NCBI GenBank assembly: GCA_902779085.1
Contig: CACYZY010000009.1
Span: 1-64,000, forward strand
DNA from: an uncultured Bacteroidales bacterium
GTDB lineage: Bacteria; Bacteroidota; Bacteroidia; Bacteroidales; Bacteroidaceae
Reading direction: 5' to 3'
Length of the DNA stretch: 64,000 nucleotides
Under the pieces are notes generated by a model. It did not search any database and was not told the DNA's origin. It worked only from the letters and a program-made list of their open reading frames with translations. Shown here piece by piece: positions 44,025-52,798 of the stretch (positions are counted from its first letter, which is position 1; each line of letters begins with the position of its first letter). Made by a program: the position numbers and the translations under genes.

Positions 44025-44924
44025 ATGTTGAGCGATATAAACACTATTGCAAAGTTTTACCAAAATGTAGGCTTGTGGCCTCGCACATCAAAACTAAACT
44101 ATAAAGGTTGGTTATCGAACTTTGATAACGATAATGACCTTGAACTAGCAAAGATGATTCTTAACTTCTTTGTCTTTTACTCAGATGATCTAGTTGATCA
44201 GTTGATTATTGCTGCTGTTGGGAAGTGTGGTTACAAACTGCAAGAACTAAATGGTTCTTGGAATTATGATGACTTCAAAAATAATTGTTGGTATGGATTT
44301 GTACCTGGTGAACACCCTCATGATTCTGATAGCGGTCATATATTTATCCGTAAGGTTAGAGACGTCCTCCGTATTAATGAAGATCGTGAATTGAAATTTC
44401 AAGAAATACTTCAAAAATTGGAAACTGCAACAAATCCTCAAAATGTTATATTGGTAGATGACTTCGTTGGGTCTGGGTCACAATGTTGTAATGCATGGAG
44501 GGGGCTCATGCTTCCTGGTGGTTCACCATTAGCTGTTTTGAATATGAGAGTTCCACACAGAATATTTTATGCACCACTTGTGATGAATGAGCAAGGATAT
44601 AGGCAAATCAAAACTAATTGTAGTGGTCTCAATTTGGAAACCATCCACGTATTAGGTGATGAATATAATCTGTTTAGTCCTAAGTGCCTTTGCTGGAAAA
44701 ATGATCCAGACCTATATACTCGCGGTACTGGGATGATTTTACGTAAAAGTAGAGAGGTTGGTATTCCTGAGGATAGTTTAAGAAATCCACTATATCTAAA
44801 AGGTCTTCAAGCTCAAGGGCTAGCTATTGCCTTTGGACATGGCATCCCAGATGCTTGTCCTCCCTTCTTCTATTGGGATCAAAACGGATGGACACCACTT
44901 ATCATTAAACAATATCCACGATGA
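44025..44924 (+). CDS. Phosphoribosyltransferase-like protein of a conflict operon
   Basis: 299 residues. The PRPP-binding loop is clear: NVILVDDFVGSGSQ (residues 140-153), the hhhDDhhGSG pattern of PRTases. The rest does not match metabolic PRTases. It looks like the PRTase domains that Aravind and colleagues described as conflict effectors beside ORC/CDC6-like ATPases (recalled, not checked). It might attack nucleotides or RNA, or add ribose-phosphate. The stop overlaps the ATPase start by four bases (ATGA). Confidence 0.7.
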   Translation: MLSDINTIAKFYQNVGLWPRTSKLNYKGWLSNFDNDNDLELAKMILNFFVFYSDDLVDQLIIAAVGKCGYKLQELNGSWNYDDFKNNCWYGFVPGEHPHDSDSGHIFIRKVRDVLRINEDRELKFQEILQKLETATNPQNVILVDDFVGSGSQCCNAWRGLMLPGGSPLAVLNMRVPHRIFYAPLVMNEQGYRQIKTNCSGLNLETIHVLGDEYNLFSPKCLCWKNDPDLYTRGTGMILRKSREVGIPEDSLRNPLYLKGLQAQGLAIAFGHGIPDACPPFFYWDQNGWTPLIIKQYPR

Positions 44925-46786
44925 ATGAAGAAAAATTAGAAAAACTTAATGCAATGTTCGGCACCTATCGTGCTGAATGGCTTAACAATAAAATATTCAA
45001 GTTCTTTGCTGTCCCGTCATATTTTGCGGAATTGAAAGGCAATCGTCCTTGTGTATTGCAAGGAGGTCGAGGAACAGGAAAGACCACTGTATTGAGAGGT
45101 TTGTCTTACAAAGGTCAATGGGCATTGTGTAATCAAGATATCAATGTCTTTGATAGCAATGATTTTGTTGGTATCTATCTCCGATTCAATACTAACCACA
45201 CTCATGCTTTTGAGGGTGCAGGTGCTGATAGAAGACAATGGCAGAGAATATTTGCCCACTATTTAAACCTTCTTATTTGCAAGGAAATATTGCAATTTGT
45301 AGAATGGCATAAGAACATTGCTCCAGATGATGAAGAATTGTCTAGACAAGCATGTAAATTGATTGCTGCAACCTTGAATCTTGAAGGAGAGATCAATACA
45401 CGTATAGAATTGTATGAAGAAATTGAACTCTCTATGTATAAATTTCAAGCAGCAATTAACAATATTGCAGATGGTATGACTGTTAAACTAAGCATGCAAT
45501 CGGAGCCAATCAATGTGCTTACACAAAAACTGGTCGAGCTATCTCAGTTTGATGAAAAGATGTTCTACATCATGATGGATGAATATGAGAATCTGACCGA
45601 TGATGAGCAAGAGGTCGTTAACACGTATTTGAAACACAACAATAAGCGATACACATTCAAAATAGGTGTCAGAGAATTGGGATGGAGGGTAAAGAATACA
45701 CTTAATCCAGATGAATTGCTAACAAGCATGGCTGACTATGCCCTTATCCCTATTGAGGATAACTTTTATAATAACGAAAAGCTATTTGTAGATTTTGCTA
45801 CAGAGGTTTGTGAACAACGTATACAGGCTTTAATGGAAGGCGAAAGTGAAAACTACAAAATAGAACAAGCCTTCGCACCACTTTCATATGAAGATGAAGC
45901 AATACTGCTAAAGGTTGAAAGCCATAAGAACTATTTGGCTGTAAAGGATTATCTCGAGCATAAAGGTAAAAAACTCGACCTAACTCCTCTATACATGTTC
46001 ACTCTTGGATATTGGGCAGAAAAAGAAAGTCGTAGTATTGAAGATATAGTGACGGAATATGAGACACAAACTGCATTTTGGAACCAACGCTACGACAATT
46101 ACAAATACAGCATGCTTTTCAAGATAAGGAGTGGTCGTGGAAGTGGTTTGAAAAAATACTATGCTGGTTGGAGTACAATTCTTAAAATGGCCAATGGCAA
46201 CATTCGCTATGTATTGGAAATGGTTTATCATTCATACGTAAAACATCTGAGTAGTGACTTAGGTTTTGAAACTCCAGTACCACCACGTTTACAGACAGAA
46301 GCGGCTTATGATGTTGGGGGTATTATGTTACAGGACCTTGAGCAAGAAGCAAAGAATGGATATAAACTTTCCAAACTTGTCATTAACATAGGCAGCTTCT
46401 TCAACCAATTGGCTACAGATTCTGACAACACAGCACCAGAGATTACAGAATTTTATATAGAAGAGGAAATAACCCCTGAAGTAGATGAATATCTAAAATC
46501 AGGAGTAATGCACATGGCATTCATAAGAATGCCAAATACCAAGAACTCTGGTATTGGCGCAACTAAGGATTTCTTATATTCTCTGCATCCTGCATTTGCA
46601 GCAAGATTTGTATATAGTTTTAGACGCAAGCGTAAGATAGTGATTACAAACAATGACTTCATGAGTCTTACAGTATCTCATAAGCAACTTACAGAAAGAG
46701 TTCTTTCTAGAAAACCGAAGAAACGGGTTGAGTTCTTAAAATCTGCATTGCAATTAACTTTCTTAGATAATGTAGAAGATGATTAA
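44921..46786 (+). CDS. ORC/CDC6-like AAA ATPase of a conflict operon
   Basis: 621 residues. Walker A is LQGGRGTGKTTVLRGL (GGRGTGKT, 48-55); Walker B is MFYIMMDEYENL (Asp-Glu 219-220), followed by VRELGWRVKN, a possible sensor. The region after 300 holds helical insertions and YYAGWSTILKMANGNIRYVL, typical of the lid. No nuclease motif seen. It is likely the NTP-driven switch that senses and gates the PRTase-like protein. It overlaps the next gene by eight bases. Confidence 0.78.
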   Translation: MNEEKLEKLNAMFGTYRAEWLNNKIFKFFAVPSYFAELKGNRPCVLQGGRGTGKTTVLRGLSYKGQWALCNQDINVFDSNDFVGIYLRFNTNHTHAFEGAGADRRQWQRIFAHYLNLLICKEILQFVEWHKNIAPDDEELSRQACKLIAATLNLEGEINTRIELYEEIELSMYKFQAAINNIADGMTVKLSMQSEPINVLTQKLVELSQFDEKMFYIMMDEYENLTDDEQEVVNTYLKHNNKRYTFKIGVRELGWRVKNTLNPDELLTSMADYALIPIEDNFYNNEKLFVDFATEVCEQRIQALMEGESENYKIEQAFAPLSYEDEAILLKVESHKNYLAVKDYLEHKGKKLDLTPLYMFTLGYWAEKESRSIEDIVTEYETQTAFWNQRYDNYKYSMLFKIRSGRGSGLKKYYAGWSTILKMANGNIRYVLEMVYHSYVKHLSSDLGFETPVPPRLQTEAAYDVGGIMLQDLEQEAKNGYKLSKLVINIGSFFNQLATDSDNTAPEITEFYIEEEITPEVDEYLKSGVMHMAFIRMPNTKNSGIGATKDFLYSLHPAFAARFVYSFRRKRKIVITNNDFMSLTVSHKQLTERVLSRKPKKRVEFLKSALQLTFLDNVEDD

Positions 46787-47717
46787 TCGAGACTATCAAT
46801 ATATGAAGCGAGCAGAACGCCTTGCTGATTTCAGAATCGAAGAGAGGTCATTATACCTCTTTGAACGTGATGCTGAATATCGTTCTTATGCATGTGCAGA
46901 CATAATAAGGGCGAATCAAACAAATATCGCAGTTGTTGAGTTGGAATATATTGAGAAGGATGAAATGCATGTTGTTGATTCATCTGCTCCCAACATTCCA
47001 TTAGGTAGTCAAAAGGCTATCGAAGAACTGGTACAAAGCTTTGGTTATAGACGTGTTTACATCGATGTTACTGGCATGAATGTACGCATTTCTGCAGCAT
47101 TATTGCTACGTCTTACGAGTATGGGTGTTGAAACGCATGCTGTTTATGCCGAGCCGAATAAATATCTCTCTGAGCAGTTCCATAAAGAGGGAGAAGACCA
47201 TGAGTGGGCAGGCGAAATTGATGATATAGTTCCATTGCCAGGCTTCTCTAATATTGCTGATCCATGCGACGAGTTTATCTTCTGCGTATTCCTAGGTTTT
47301 GAAGGAGGTAGATTTACACACATGCTACGTGAGATGCAACCAATAGAAGATCTTACCGTACCTGTGTTTGGTATTCCGGGCTTTAGAATAGAATACCCAT
47401 ACAATGCGTATTGGAGTAATCGCAAAGGATTAAAGGAAACAGAATCTGCCGCAAATGTAAAATATGCTTCTGCTAATTCAATTGTAGATGCATATATGCT
47501 TTTGAACCGCATCCTCAAAGCAGGTAAGAACATGAAAATGATTGTAGCTCCAATTGGAACAAAGCCTCACACAATCGCATCTATCGCTTTTGCTATCACA
47601 CATTTTAACAATGTAGAAATAGCATACGACAACCCAAAGAAAACGGAGCCACGAGCAGAAGGCGTAGGTTTAATACTTGACTGCAATATGACAAAGCTAT
47701 TGAGCGAGAATCCATGA
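46779..47717 (+). CDS. Rossmann-like putative sensor protein
   Basis: 312 residues, no firm family. VYIDVTGMNVRISAALLL (residues 93-110) resembles the strand plus DxTG loop of CARF-type ligand-binding domains, followed by GVETHAVYAEPNKYL, another strand-helix unit. MKMIVAPIGTKPHTIASIAF (252-271) looks like a second Rossmann-type loop. No membrane segment or catalytic triad. Tight overlaps on both sides make it a core part of the operon. A ligand-sensing role is inferred. Confidence 0.6.
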   Translation: MINRDYQYMKRAERLADFRIEERSLYLFERDAEYRSYACADIIRANQTNIAVVELEYIEKDEMHVVDSSAPNIPLGSQKAIEELVQSFGYRRVYIDVTGMNVRISAALLLRLTSMGVETHAVYAEPNKYLSEQFHKEGEDHEWAGEIDDIVPLPGFSNIADPCDEFIFCVFLGFEGGRFTHMLREMQPIEDLTVPVFGIPGFRIEYPYNAYWSNRKGLKETESAANVKYASANSIVDAYMLLNRILKAGKNMKMIVAPIGTKPHTIASIAFAITHFNNVEIAYDNPKKTEPRAEGVGLILDCNMTKLLSENP

Positions 47718-48781
47718 CGAAACCTAGAGATGATTTTTATACACCAATAGAATTGGCAGATACACTCGCTTCTCTAATTATAGAGGATGGTATAAAGACT
47801 GCTATTGATTTCTGTGTTGGTAATGGCGACCTGCTAAAGGCTGTACAAAGAAGGCTCCCAGATGTGGAATGTTTCGGTACCGATATCGCTATTGAAGCAA
47901 TAGAACCTTTAAGGGAATCACAGCCAGCATGGAAACTTGAAGTGTGTGACTTTAGCAGCACAGAAAATTTTGATGAACTGACTGATTTCGGTAAAAGGAA
48001 ATATGATCTGATAGTTTTGAACCCTCCGTTTACTTGCAAAGGCAGCTCAATGTACAAAATTGAATTTGAGAACATGACATACAATGTAAGCACGGCCATG
48101 ATGTTTGTAACTAATGCTCTCAAATATCGTTCAGATAATGGAGTATTGTATGCTATCTTGCCAAGCAGTTGCGCTTATTCGCAAAAGGATAGAAAATTAT
48201 GGAGGTATTTGATAAAGACGTACAACCTTCAGATTCTTGCTACACCAGACAGGATGTATTGGCAAAACTGTTCGGCAAGTATAATTTTAGTCAGTATAGG
48301 TGGTAGTGAACAAAGAGAGCATGTAGAAAAAAGCCGATACGACTTTACAACATTGCCCATTAAGAAGATTATCAGAGGGCATATTAGCCCCCATGAAGCA
48401 AACTATGTAGATGGTAAAAAAGGAGTAAAGTATATTCATACAACAAATTTACAAAAAAACAAGATCGTAAATTGCTCTCGTGTTACTTTACCCAAGGATC
48501 GTGATACGGAACGTTATGGTAGCGTTAGCTATCAAGGTCCCGCTGTACTGATTCCTCGAGTGTGCAATCCGAATATAGGTAAGGTCTGTGTATACAAATA
48601 CAAATCTGAATTTGTGCCTTCTGATTGTGTTATTGCTTTGTGTACAAAAAACATTGAGGATGCAGTACTAATTGCAGATACAATACAAAAACAATGGTTG
48701 CATTTCCGAACTATCTATCAAGGTACAGCAGCTAAATATACAACTATGGAAAAAGTTTTGAAATTATTTGATAAGGCGTAA
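47714..48781 (+). CDS. DNA adenine methyltransferase of a conflict operon
   Basis: 355 residues. SAM-binding motif I is IDFCVGNGDLL (31-41) and catalytic motif IV is LIVLNPPFTCKG (NPPF 103-106), so an N6-adenine methyltransferase. The part after residue 215 (INDEED: GVKYIHTTNLQKNKIVNCSR, then SYQGPAVLIPRV) looks like a target-recognition domain. No restriction endonuclease is beside it. It may mark self DNA for the ATPase/PRTase system. It overlaps the preceding gene by four bases and ends the operon. Confidence 0.8.
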   Translation: MTKPRDDFYTPIELADTLASLIIEDGIKTAIDFCVGNGDLLKAVQRRLPDVECFGTDIAIEAIEPLRESQPAWKLEVCDFSSTENFDELTDFGKRKYDLIVLNPPFTCKGSSMYKIEFENMTYNVSTAMMFVTNALKYRSDNGVLYAILPSSCAYSQKDRKLWRYLIKTYNLQILATPDRMYWQNCSASIILVSIGGSEQREHVEKSRYDFTTLPIKKIIRGHISPHEANYVDGKKGVKYIHTTNLQKNKIVNCSRVTLPKDRDTERYGSVSYQGPAVLIPRVCNPNIGKVCVYKYKSEFVPSDCVIALCTKNIEDAVLIADTIQKQWLHFRTIYQGTAAKYTTMEKVLKLFDKA

Positions 48782-49178
48782 CTGATTATGGTAGAGAAAT
48801 AATACGGGAGTAATCAACCAATACATAGCATAATAAGGAGCAATAATAATTTCGACGTGTATTTTTGTGACATTAACGTTTAAGAAAGTTAAATACGTTA
48901 AATCTTCGTCTTTTTCATAATCCATAGAATCCACATCATCACTTTTCTACCGTTTTAATCGAAACAAATTGGTACACAACAAGTTGCAAATACTGGAGGT
49001 GAAATTAAAGTTAGATCAAGTGGTCCATTTACTATAAAATAATAAAAAAACATCACTGGATATTGTGGCATTGAAAAAGATTTGAAATAATGTTGTATAG
49101 TTCAATCTCTATATTTAATTTTAGCGAGTAATATATATAGGTATTTATTTCTAATATTTGCAACAAATTGTAGTAGAT
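48782..49178. other. Gene-free stretch after the conflict operon
   Basis: AT-rich, with no convincing full frame. A short in-frame piece (48972-49041, ending GGEIKVRSSGPFTIK then stop) looks protein-like and may be a decayed gene end, but has no start. Nothing else seen. Confidence 0.4.
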
Positions 49179-49292
49179 ATGATAGCCTTCAATTCGTACA
49201 TCATTGGTCTTGACCTCTCAACACTGAAAGAGCATCTTATTACTTATATAAAAGAACGTGACTTTCCCTCACCGAAACAAGGAAATAATTGA
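49179..49292 (+). CDS. Possible 37-residue small protein
   Basis: Starts MIAFNSYIIGLDLSTLKEHL and ends SPKQGNN, just before a strong terminator. An AATATTTG box 22 bases upstream is close to the -7 consensus. The family is not recognised; it might be a small gene or a remnant. Confidence 0.35.
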   Translation: MIAFNSYIIGLDLSTLKEHLITYIKERDFPSPKQGNN

Positions 49293-49295
49293 CAA

Positions 49296-49333
49296 AAAGA
49301 GAGCGCCCAGCTAATCGGCTGGGCGCTCTCTTT
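49296..49333. terminator. Long two-way terminator
   Basis: AAAGAGAGCGCCCAGC and GCTGGGCGCTCTCTTT form a perfect 16-bp stem with a 6-base loop, flanked by A and T tracts on both strands. It ends the minus-strand amidase gene, whose stop touches the stem, and can also stop plus-strand reading. Confidence 0.9.
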
Positions 49334-49758
49334 CATAGGCTAGCATACTCTTTTGAGGGTATGAAGCAGGGACAAGACTTGGCTACACCGGGGAGTTCAC
49401 AATGTCCTACAATACGGGCAGTAGGGAAGAATGTTTTCAAATCTTTAAGCAACTCGAGCATGGCGGTTCGCTGGGTTTCTGTCCGAGTATCTGCAGGATG
49501 GCCATTCGCATCATAACCTCCTTCATAGCATATACCTACCGAACAGCTATTGTAACCGCTTACATGCACACCCTGTACTGACAGTGGCAGTAGCTTGAAA
49601 ACAAATCCCTTTCTCGTTATGTAATAGTGGTAAGAACACTGTCCGAACTTCTCCTTGCCTGTGGTCACCAGGCTTTCCACACTGAAAGGCTGGTTGGCTT
49701 TTGTAGCCGAGCAATGGATTACCAAGTACTTTATGTTTGATAATTTCAGCTCTTTCAT
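49333..49758 (-). CDS. N-acetylmuramoyl-L-alanine amidase, T7-lysozyme type
   Basis: 141 residues, one Amidase_2 domain. Zinc-site residues are His in LVIHCSATK, His and Tyr around CSYHYYITRKG, and His/Cys in IVGHCELPGVAKSCPCF. It cleaves the amide between MurNAc and L-Ala in peptidoglycan. There is no signal peptide, so it depends on another route for release, as in phage lysozymes. It is preceded by a smalltalk peptide and an HU-like gene, a module repeated in Bacteroidales genomes. Confidence 0.92.
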   Translation of the reverse strand: MKELKLSNIKYLVIHCSATKANQPFSVESLVTTGKEKFGQCSYHYYITRKGFVFKLLPLSVQGVHVSGYNSCSVGICYEGGYDANGHPADTRTETQRTAMLELLKDLKTFFPTARIVGHCELPGVAKSCPCFIPSKEYASL

Positions 49759-49770
49759 AACTGTCAGTCA

Positions 49771-49878
49771 TCAAACATTCATACAGCTCTGCATAAAGAA
49801 CGTTGATACAATAGCTGTAAAGATGGTAATGATGAGATTACCTATCTTCTGATTCGAAGGCATTTTAAATAGTTTCAT
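49771..49878 (-). CDS. Smalltalk-type small membrane peptide
   Basis: 35 residues. A short polar start (MKLFKMPSNQKIG) and one hydrophobic segment NLIITIFTAIVSTFFMQSC. This matches the small proteins annotated as smalltalk, found just upstream of amidases of this type in Bacteroidales. It lies 12 bases before the amidase start. The function is unknown; a holin-like or lipoprotein role has no proof. Confidence 0.75.
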   Translation of the reverse strand: MKLFKMPSNQKIGNLIITIFTAIVSTFFMQSCMNV

Positions 49879-49945
49879 AGATCTTTTTTATTGTTAATAA
49901 TTAATTGGAAGTGCCAGGATGACTGAAGGTTTGCTCCTGCGGTTA

Positions 49946-50593
49946 TTAGATCTGCAAGCCGTCACCGTCACCGTTATCTCCGCCGCCATTATTGCCGCCA
50001 GTGTTAGAACCACCACCTGTATTGCTGCTGCCACCAGTGCTGCCAGTACCTGCGCCTGTATCGCCTGATCGTGTGATGGCAACAGCTGAAGCGATAGGCA
50101 TCAAGGTTTGTACCTTTCGTACCTTGCCATTGACCGTCACCTCCTGCGTGTCGACGATGTTGCGCAGTTCCAGGCTGCAGGCTTTCTTGAAAGCAGGACC
50201 GCACAGGTTATCCAACTTGCTGCTGTCGGGCAGGAAGCGGATGTGGATGCCTTGCACAATGTCGTTAGGATCCAGGCCTTCCATATCTGCTATAGAGGCG
50301 ATACCTGCATTTGGCTTCGCCTCAGCTGTAGGATAGAAGATGCCCAGACCACCCAGTTGCACAGGCACGCCCTGACTTACCAGCTCGGGCAGACACTCGG
50401 TAATCTTGAAGAGCACAGACTCGATAACGTCACGGCCAAATGAACAGCCGTGGTCTGTCATGTGCCTGGCAAAACCTCGTAAGCTGAGGGTTTTCTGCAC
50501 ATCCACCTCTGGATAATACTTGCCAAAGGCAGTTGTCTTGTCATTCTTGTTCAAACGGAGATTGATCCCCAAAGAAATCTTTTCTGCGGACAT
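49946..50593 (-). CDS. HU-like DNA-binding protein with Gly-rich tail
   Basis: 215 residues. Residues 20-150 have the HU/IHF-like fold of the Bacteroidota branch (TLSLRGFARHMTDHGCSF, VIESVLFKITECLPELV, GLGIFYPTAEAKP). The last 45 residues are a Gly/Ser/Asn/Thr repeat (TGGSSNTGGGSNTGG). This fits the HU domains fused to a glycine-rich motif. It probably binds DNA as a dimer. It is the first gene of the HU-smalltalk-amidase unit. The promoter lies at 50801-50834, giving a leader of about 200 bases. Confidence 0.85.
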   Translation of the reverse strand: MSAEKISLGINLRLNKNDKTTAFGKYYPEVDVQKTLSLRGFARHMTDHGCSFGRDVIESVLFKITECLPELVSQGVPVQLGGLGIFYPTAEAKPNAGIASIADMEGLDPNDIVQGIHIRFLPDSSKLDNLCGPAFKKACSLELRNIVDTQEVTVNGKVRKVQTLMPIASAVAITRSGDTGAGTGSTGGSSNTGGGSNTGGNNGGGDNGDGDGLQI

Positions 50594-50800
50594 AATAAAA
50601 GTAAGTTTTGAATTAGATGTTCTGCGATAAACTGTATCGGGTCACCGCTTCCCGTTTGCATCACTTCTTCACCCCGTGGCCTTTGGCAGTGATCCCGTGA
50701 TGTCTCATGTTAATTGTACAATTGAAGTGCAATGAAGAATGCAGGAAGATAATTAAGCTGAACTGCAGCTGTCAGTGTTCCTCGCTTCTTGTTGCGGTGA

Positions 50801-50834
50801 CAAAGGTAGGTAGAAAAACATCACGTTTCACAAA
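50801..50834 (-). promoter_or_regulatory. Promoter for the HU-smalltalk-amidase unit
   Basis: On the minus strand TTTG (50831-50834), 22 bases, then TACCTTTG (50801-50808). It faces away from the 15-base repeats at 50986-51042. Confidence 0.6.
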
Positions 50835-50985
50835 TCGCCCCAATTATTATCCAATTATTTTTGAAATGTTAAAAACACGGCAAAACGAGCCAAAAGGCAA
50901 ACTTGTTTTTATGAAGTTACCCTCCCTTTATTATATATTAATATGGTGTAGTCAAGTCTTTGGGGGGTAAAGCAGCGTTTTCGGT

Positions 50986-51042
50986 CTACTACGGGAGGAC
51001 GGACCGTCTACTACGGGAGGACCGACCGTCCTCCCGTAGTAG
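50986..51042. repeat. Triple 15-base repeat with palindrome
   Basis: CTACTACGGGAGGAC occurs at 50986-51000 and 51008-51022 as direct repeats 22 bases apart, and inverted at 51028-51042. Copies two and three form a perfect 15-bp inverted repeat with a 5-base loop (CGACC). It lies between divergent promoters (HU unit and the gene at 51159). The spacing of two helical turns suits a protein-binding site. Confidence 0.85.
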
Positions 51043-51080
51043 AGAAAATACACCCCTTTAGTAAATGTACCTCTATAGTT

Positions 51081-51112
51081 CTTGCAGGGTTGAATAATAA
51101 TGGTTACCTTTG
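51081..51112 (+). promoter_or_regulatory. Promoter for the gene at 51159
   Basis: CTTG (51081-51084), 20 bases, then TACCTTTG (51105-51112). The triple repeat ends 38 bases upstream of this promoter. Confidence 0.7.
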
Positions 51113-51158
51113 AAACTTTTTTGGAAAACCATTGCGATATTCACGAAAAAGACAAAAC

Positions 51159-52097
51159 ATGAAAAGACTGAGTATATCTGAGCGACTGAATGATTCGCTC
51201 AATATGTTGGACAAACACAAAACATACATCTTATTTAAAGTGCTGGAAAGGTTGGGGAAGGAGTGGGAAGACCTATCACCCTCTGAGATTTGGAAAGAAG
51301 CGGAGAATGCTTTGCAGGTCTATATCAGGCATCCTCATCCTAACGAAGCTATCGCCCTGTTGCAGGAGGCAATGCGTGACAGGTATTCTTCGTTTGAAAT
51401 CCAGGGTGTGGTACAGCAACGCTCATGTGAAGAGGTGGATATAACCACCTGTCTGGTCTTGAATGCCACCCTGTTCCTGCTCAATGGCTTGGATGATAAA
51501 GAAAGAAGATATGACCAGCACAATGCAGCACTTTTCCAGTTGATAAGCGACCATCCCCTGACAGTCAGATTTCTGCATAGCATCAAGGACTACGAACCTC
51601 ATCTGGAAGAGATTATGGAACAGCCGCAGACACATCTTCTCACAAGTCAGAAATGCCAACCGCCTGCGCAATTGACGTTCGACTCCATGGTGAAGGCAAT
51701 CATGTGTAAGGCCGCTACCAAGAATGGCGAGACCATCAGGAGCAATGCCAAAGGACATGCCGGATCCTATCCTTTCTATGTCAATGCCGAAATATTCTGT
51801 AGGGCAATGGACGAGATGATGGAAAAAGAAGCCGACATGATGATGGAGTTCCTGGATGGTTCGCCCAGCAACCTTTACCTCAACAAAGTGGGAGCATTCA
51901 TCGGACGTACCATCAGTATGTGTATCATCAACAATAATAGTTTGCAAATGACAGATATGGTATTTGCGTTCGAGCAGCTATCTACCAATGAAAGCTCAAT
52001 AAGGACCAGTCTCAGCCGCATTGATAAGACCTATCGGTTCAAACTGTTGATGACTACCTTTGAGGGCTATCTGAGGCGACACCTGCTCTTGGATTGA
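51159..52097 (+). CDS. Hypothetical protein of the HU-amidase neighbourhood
   Basis: 312 residues from the ATG at 51159; the frame extends to a TTG at 51132. Family not recognised. Soluble, largely helical: SERLNDSLNMLDKHKTYILF, RRYDQHNAALFQLISDHPLT, FCRAMDEMMEKEADMMMEFL. No Cys cluster or nuclease motif. It has a good promoter and the triple repeat upstream, so it may be a regulated accessory gene. Confidence 0.65.
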   Translation: MKRLSISERLNDSLNMLDKHKTYILFKVLERLGKEWEDLSPSEIWKEAENALQVYIRHPHPNEAIALLQEAMRDRYSSFEIQGVVQQRSCEEVDITTCLVLNATLFLLNGLDDKERRYDQHNAALFQLISDHPLTVRFLHSIKDYEPHLEEIMEQPQTHLLTSQKCQPPAQLTFDSMVKAIMCKAATKNGETIRSNAKGHAGSYPFYVNAEIFCRAMDEMMEKEADMMMEFLDGSPSNLYLNKVGAFIGRTISMCIINNNSLQMTDMVFAFEQLSTNESSIRTSLSRIDKTYRFKLLMTTFEGYLRRHLLLD

Positions 52098-52216
52098 CGT
52101 GGATTGTTTTCGAATTATCCAATACAATTCAGGAAAGCATTGGATTCCTGTCAGTTAAGTGCTGTAAATAATATCCGTACAATTTACGTAGTATCGAAAA
52201 CAATCCAGCATATTTG

Positions 52217-52248
52217 CACCAGAGATTTCCACGAAGGATTCTCTGGTG
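52217..52248 (+). promoter_or_regulatory. Leader hairpin before the gene at 52262
   Basis: CACCAGAGA and TCTCTGGTG form a perfect 9-bp stem, with a short inner TCC/GGA match, ending 13 bases before the ATG and followed by TAATTTTAT. It may end the upstream transcript, or control this gene. Confidence 0.5.
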
Positions 52249-52261
52249 TAATTTTATAAAT

Positions 52262-52798
52262 ATGAAAGAAGAAAAACTTTATCAAGACATGCCACACAGG
52301 AAGAGGGTGTACGGCTATGAAACAGCAACAGAACAGAAAAAGGACGCATTTGTGACCAGCGTAACAGTTGCCCATGAAGACTCCGACAATTACGACGAGG
52401 ATTATTACCTTTCCAAGATGATGGAATGGCTGATGCCCTGGGCAGAAAAGACAGAAGGCTTGCAGATATTGGCAGACTGGGAGATGAAACTTCCAGAAGT
52501 GATGATGGTGAAGCTGCTCAAGATGTGGCTCAGCGATGATAATCGCGAGAAGCTCGACAAGGTGCTGCATGGCTATCATCCCCTTGACCGTGCAGCTATG
52601 GCTTACGCCCTACTGATATTCGTGCTCACCGGTACAAAGATACATTTCAACAAGGCGTTGTCCGAGCAACATTTCAAGGTTTTGTGCAGGTTCATCGAGG
52701 CTGATATGCCTGAACTGTCGTTTGCCGACCACCTCATGTATAATCTCCTGAAATTTGGCAAAAAACACATAGTTGAGGATGGAAGAGACAGCGATTAA
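52262..52798 (+). CDS. Hypothetical acidic protein
   Basis: 178 residues from the ATG at 52262. Not recognised. Acidic and helical (DEDYYLSKMMEWLMPWAEKT, FADHLMYNLLKFGKKHI). No signal or motif. The 3' end overlaps the next small gene by 20 bases. The hairpin just upstream suggests control of its own expression. Confidence 0.65.
   Translation: MKEEKLYQDMPHRKRVYGYETATEQKKDAFVTSVTVAHEDSDNYDEDYYLSKMMEWLMPWAEKTEGLQILADWEMKLPEVMMVKLLKMWLSDDNREKLDKVLHGYHPLDRAAMAYALLIFVLTGTKIHFNKALSEQHFKVLCRFIEADMPELSFADHLMYNLLKFGKKHIVEDGRDSD

Noticed and set aside
48972-49041. Protein-like piece ending in GGEIKVRSSGPFTIK
   Set aside because: No start codon and a stop directly upstream; at most a gene fragment.
49894-50082. 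Minus-strand Ala/Val-rich frame near the HU gene
   Set aside because: Shadow of the Gly-rich repeat in another frame.
50986-51042. Possible CRISPR repeats
   Set aside because: Only two direct copies, spacer of 7 bases, third copy inverted, no cas genes in the window.
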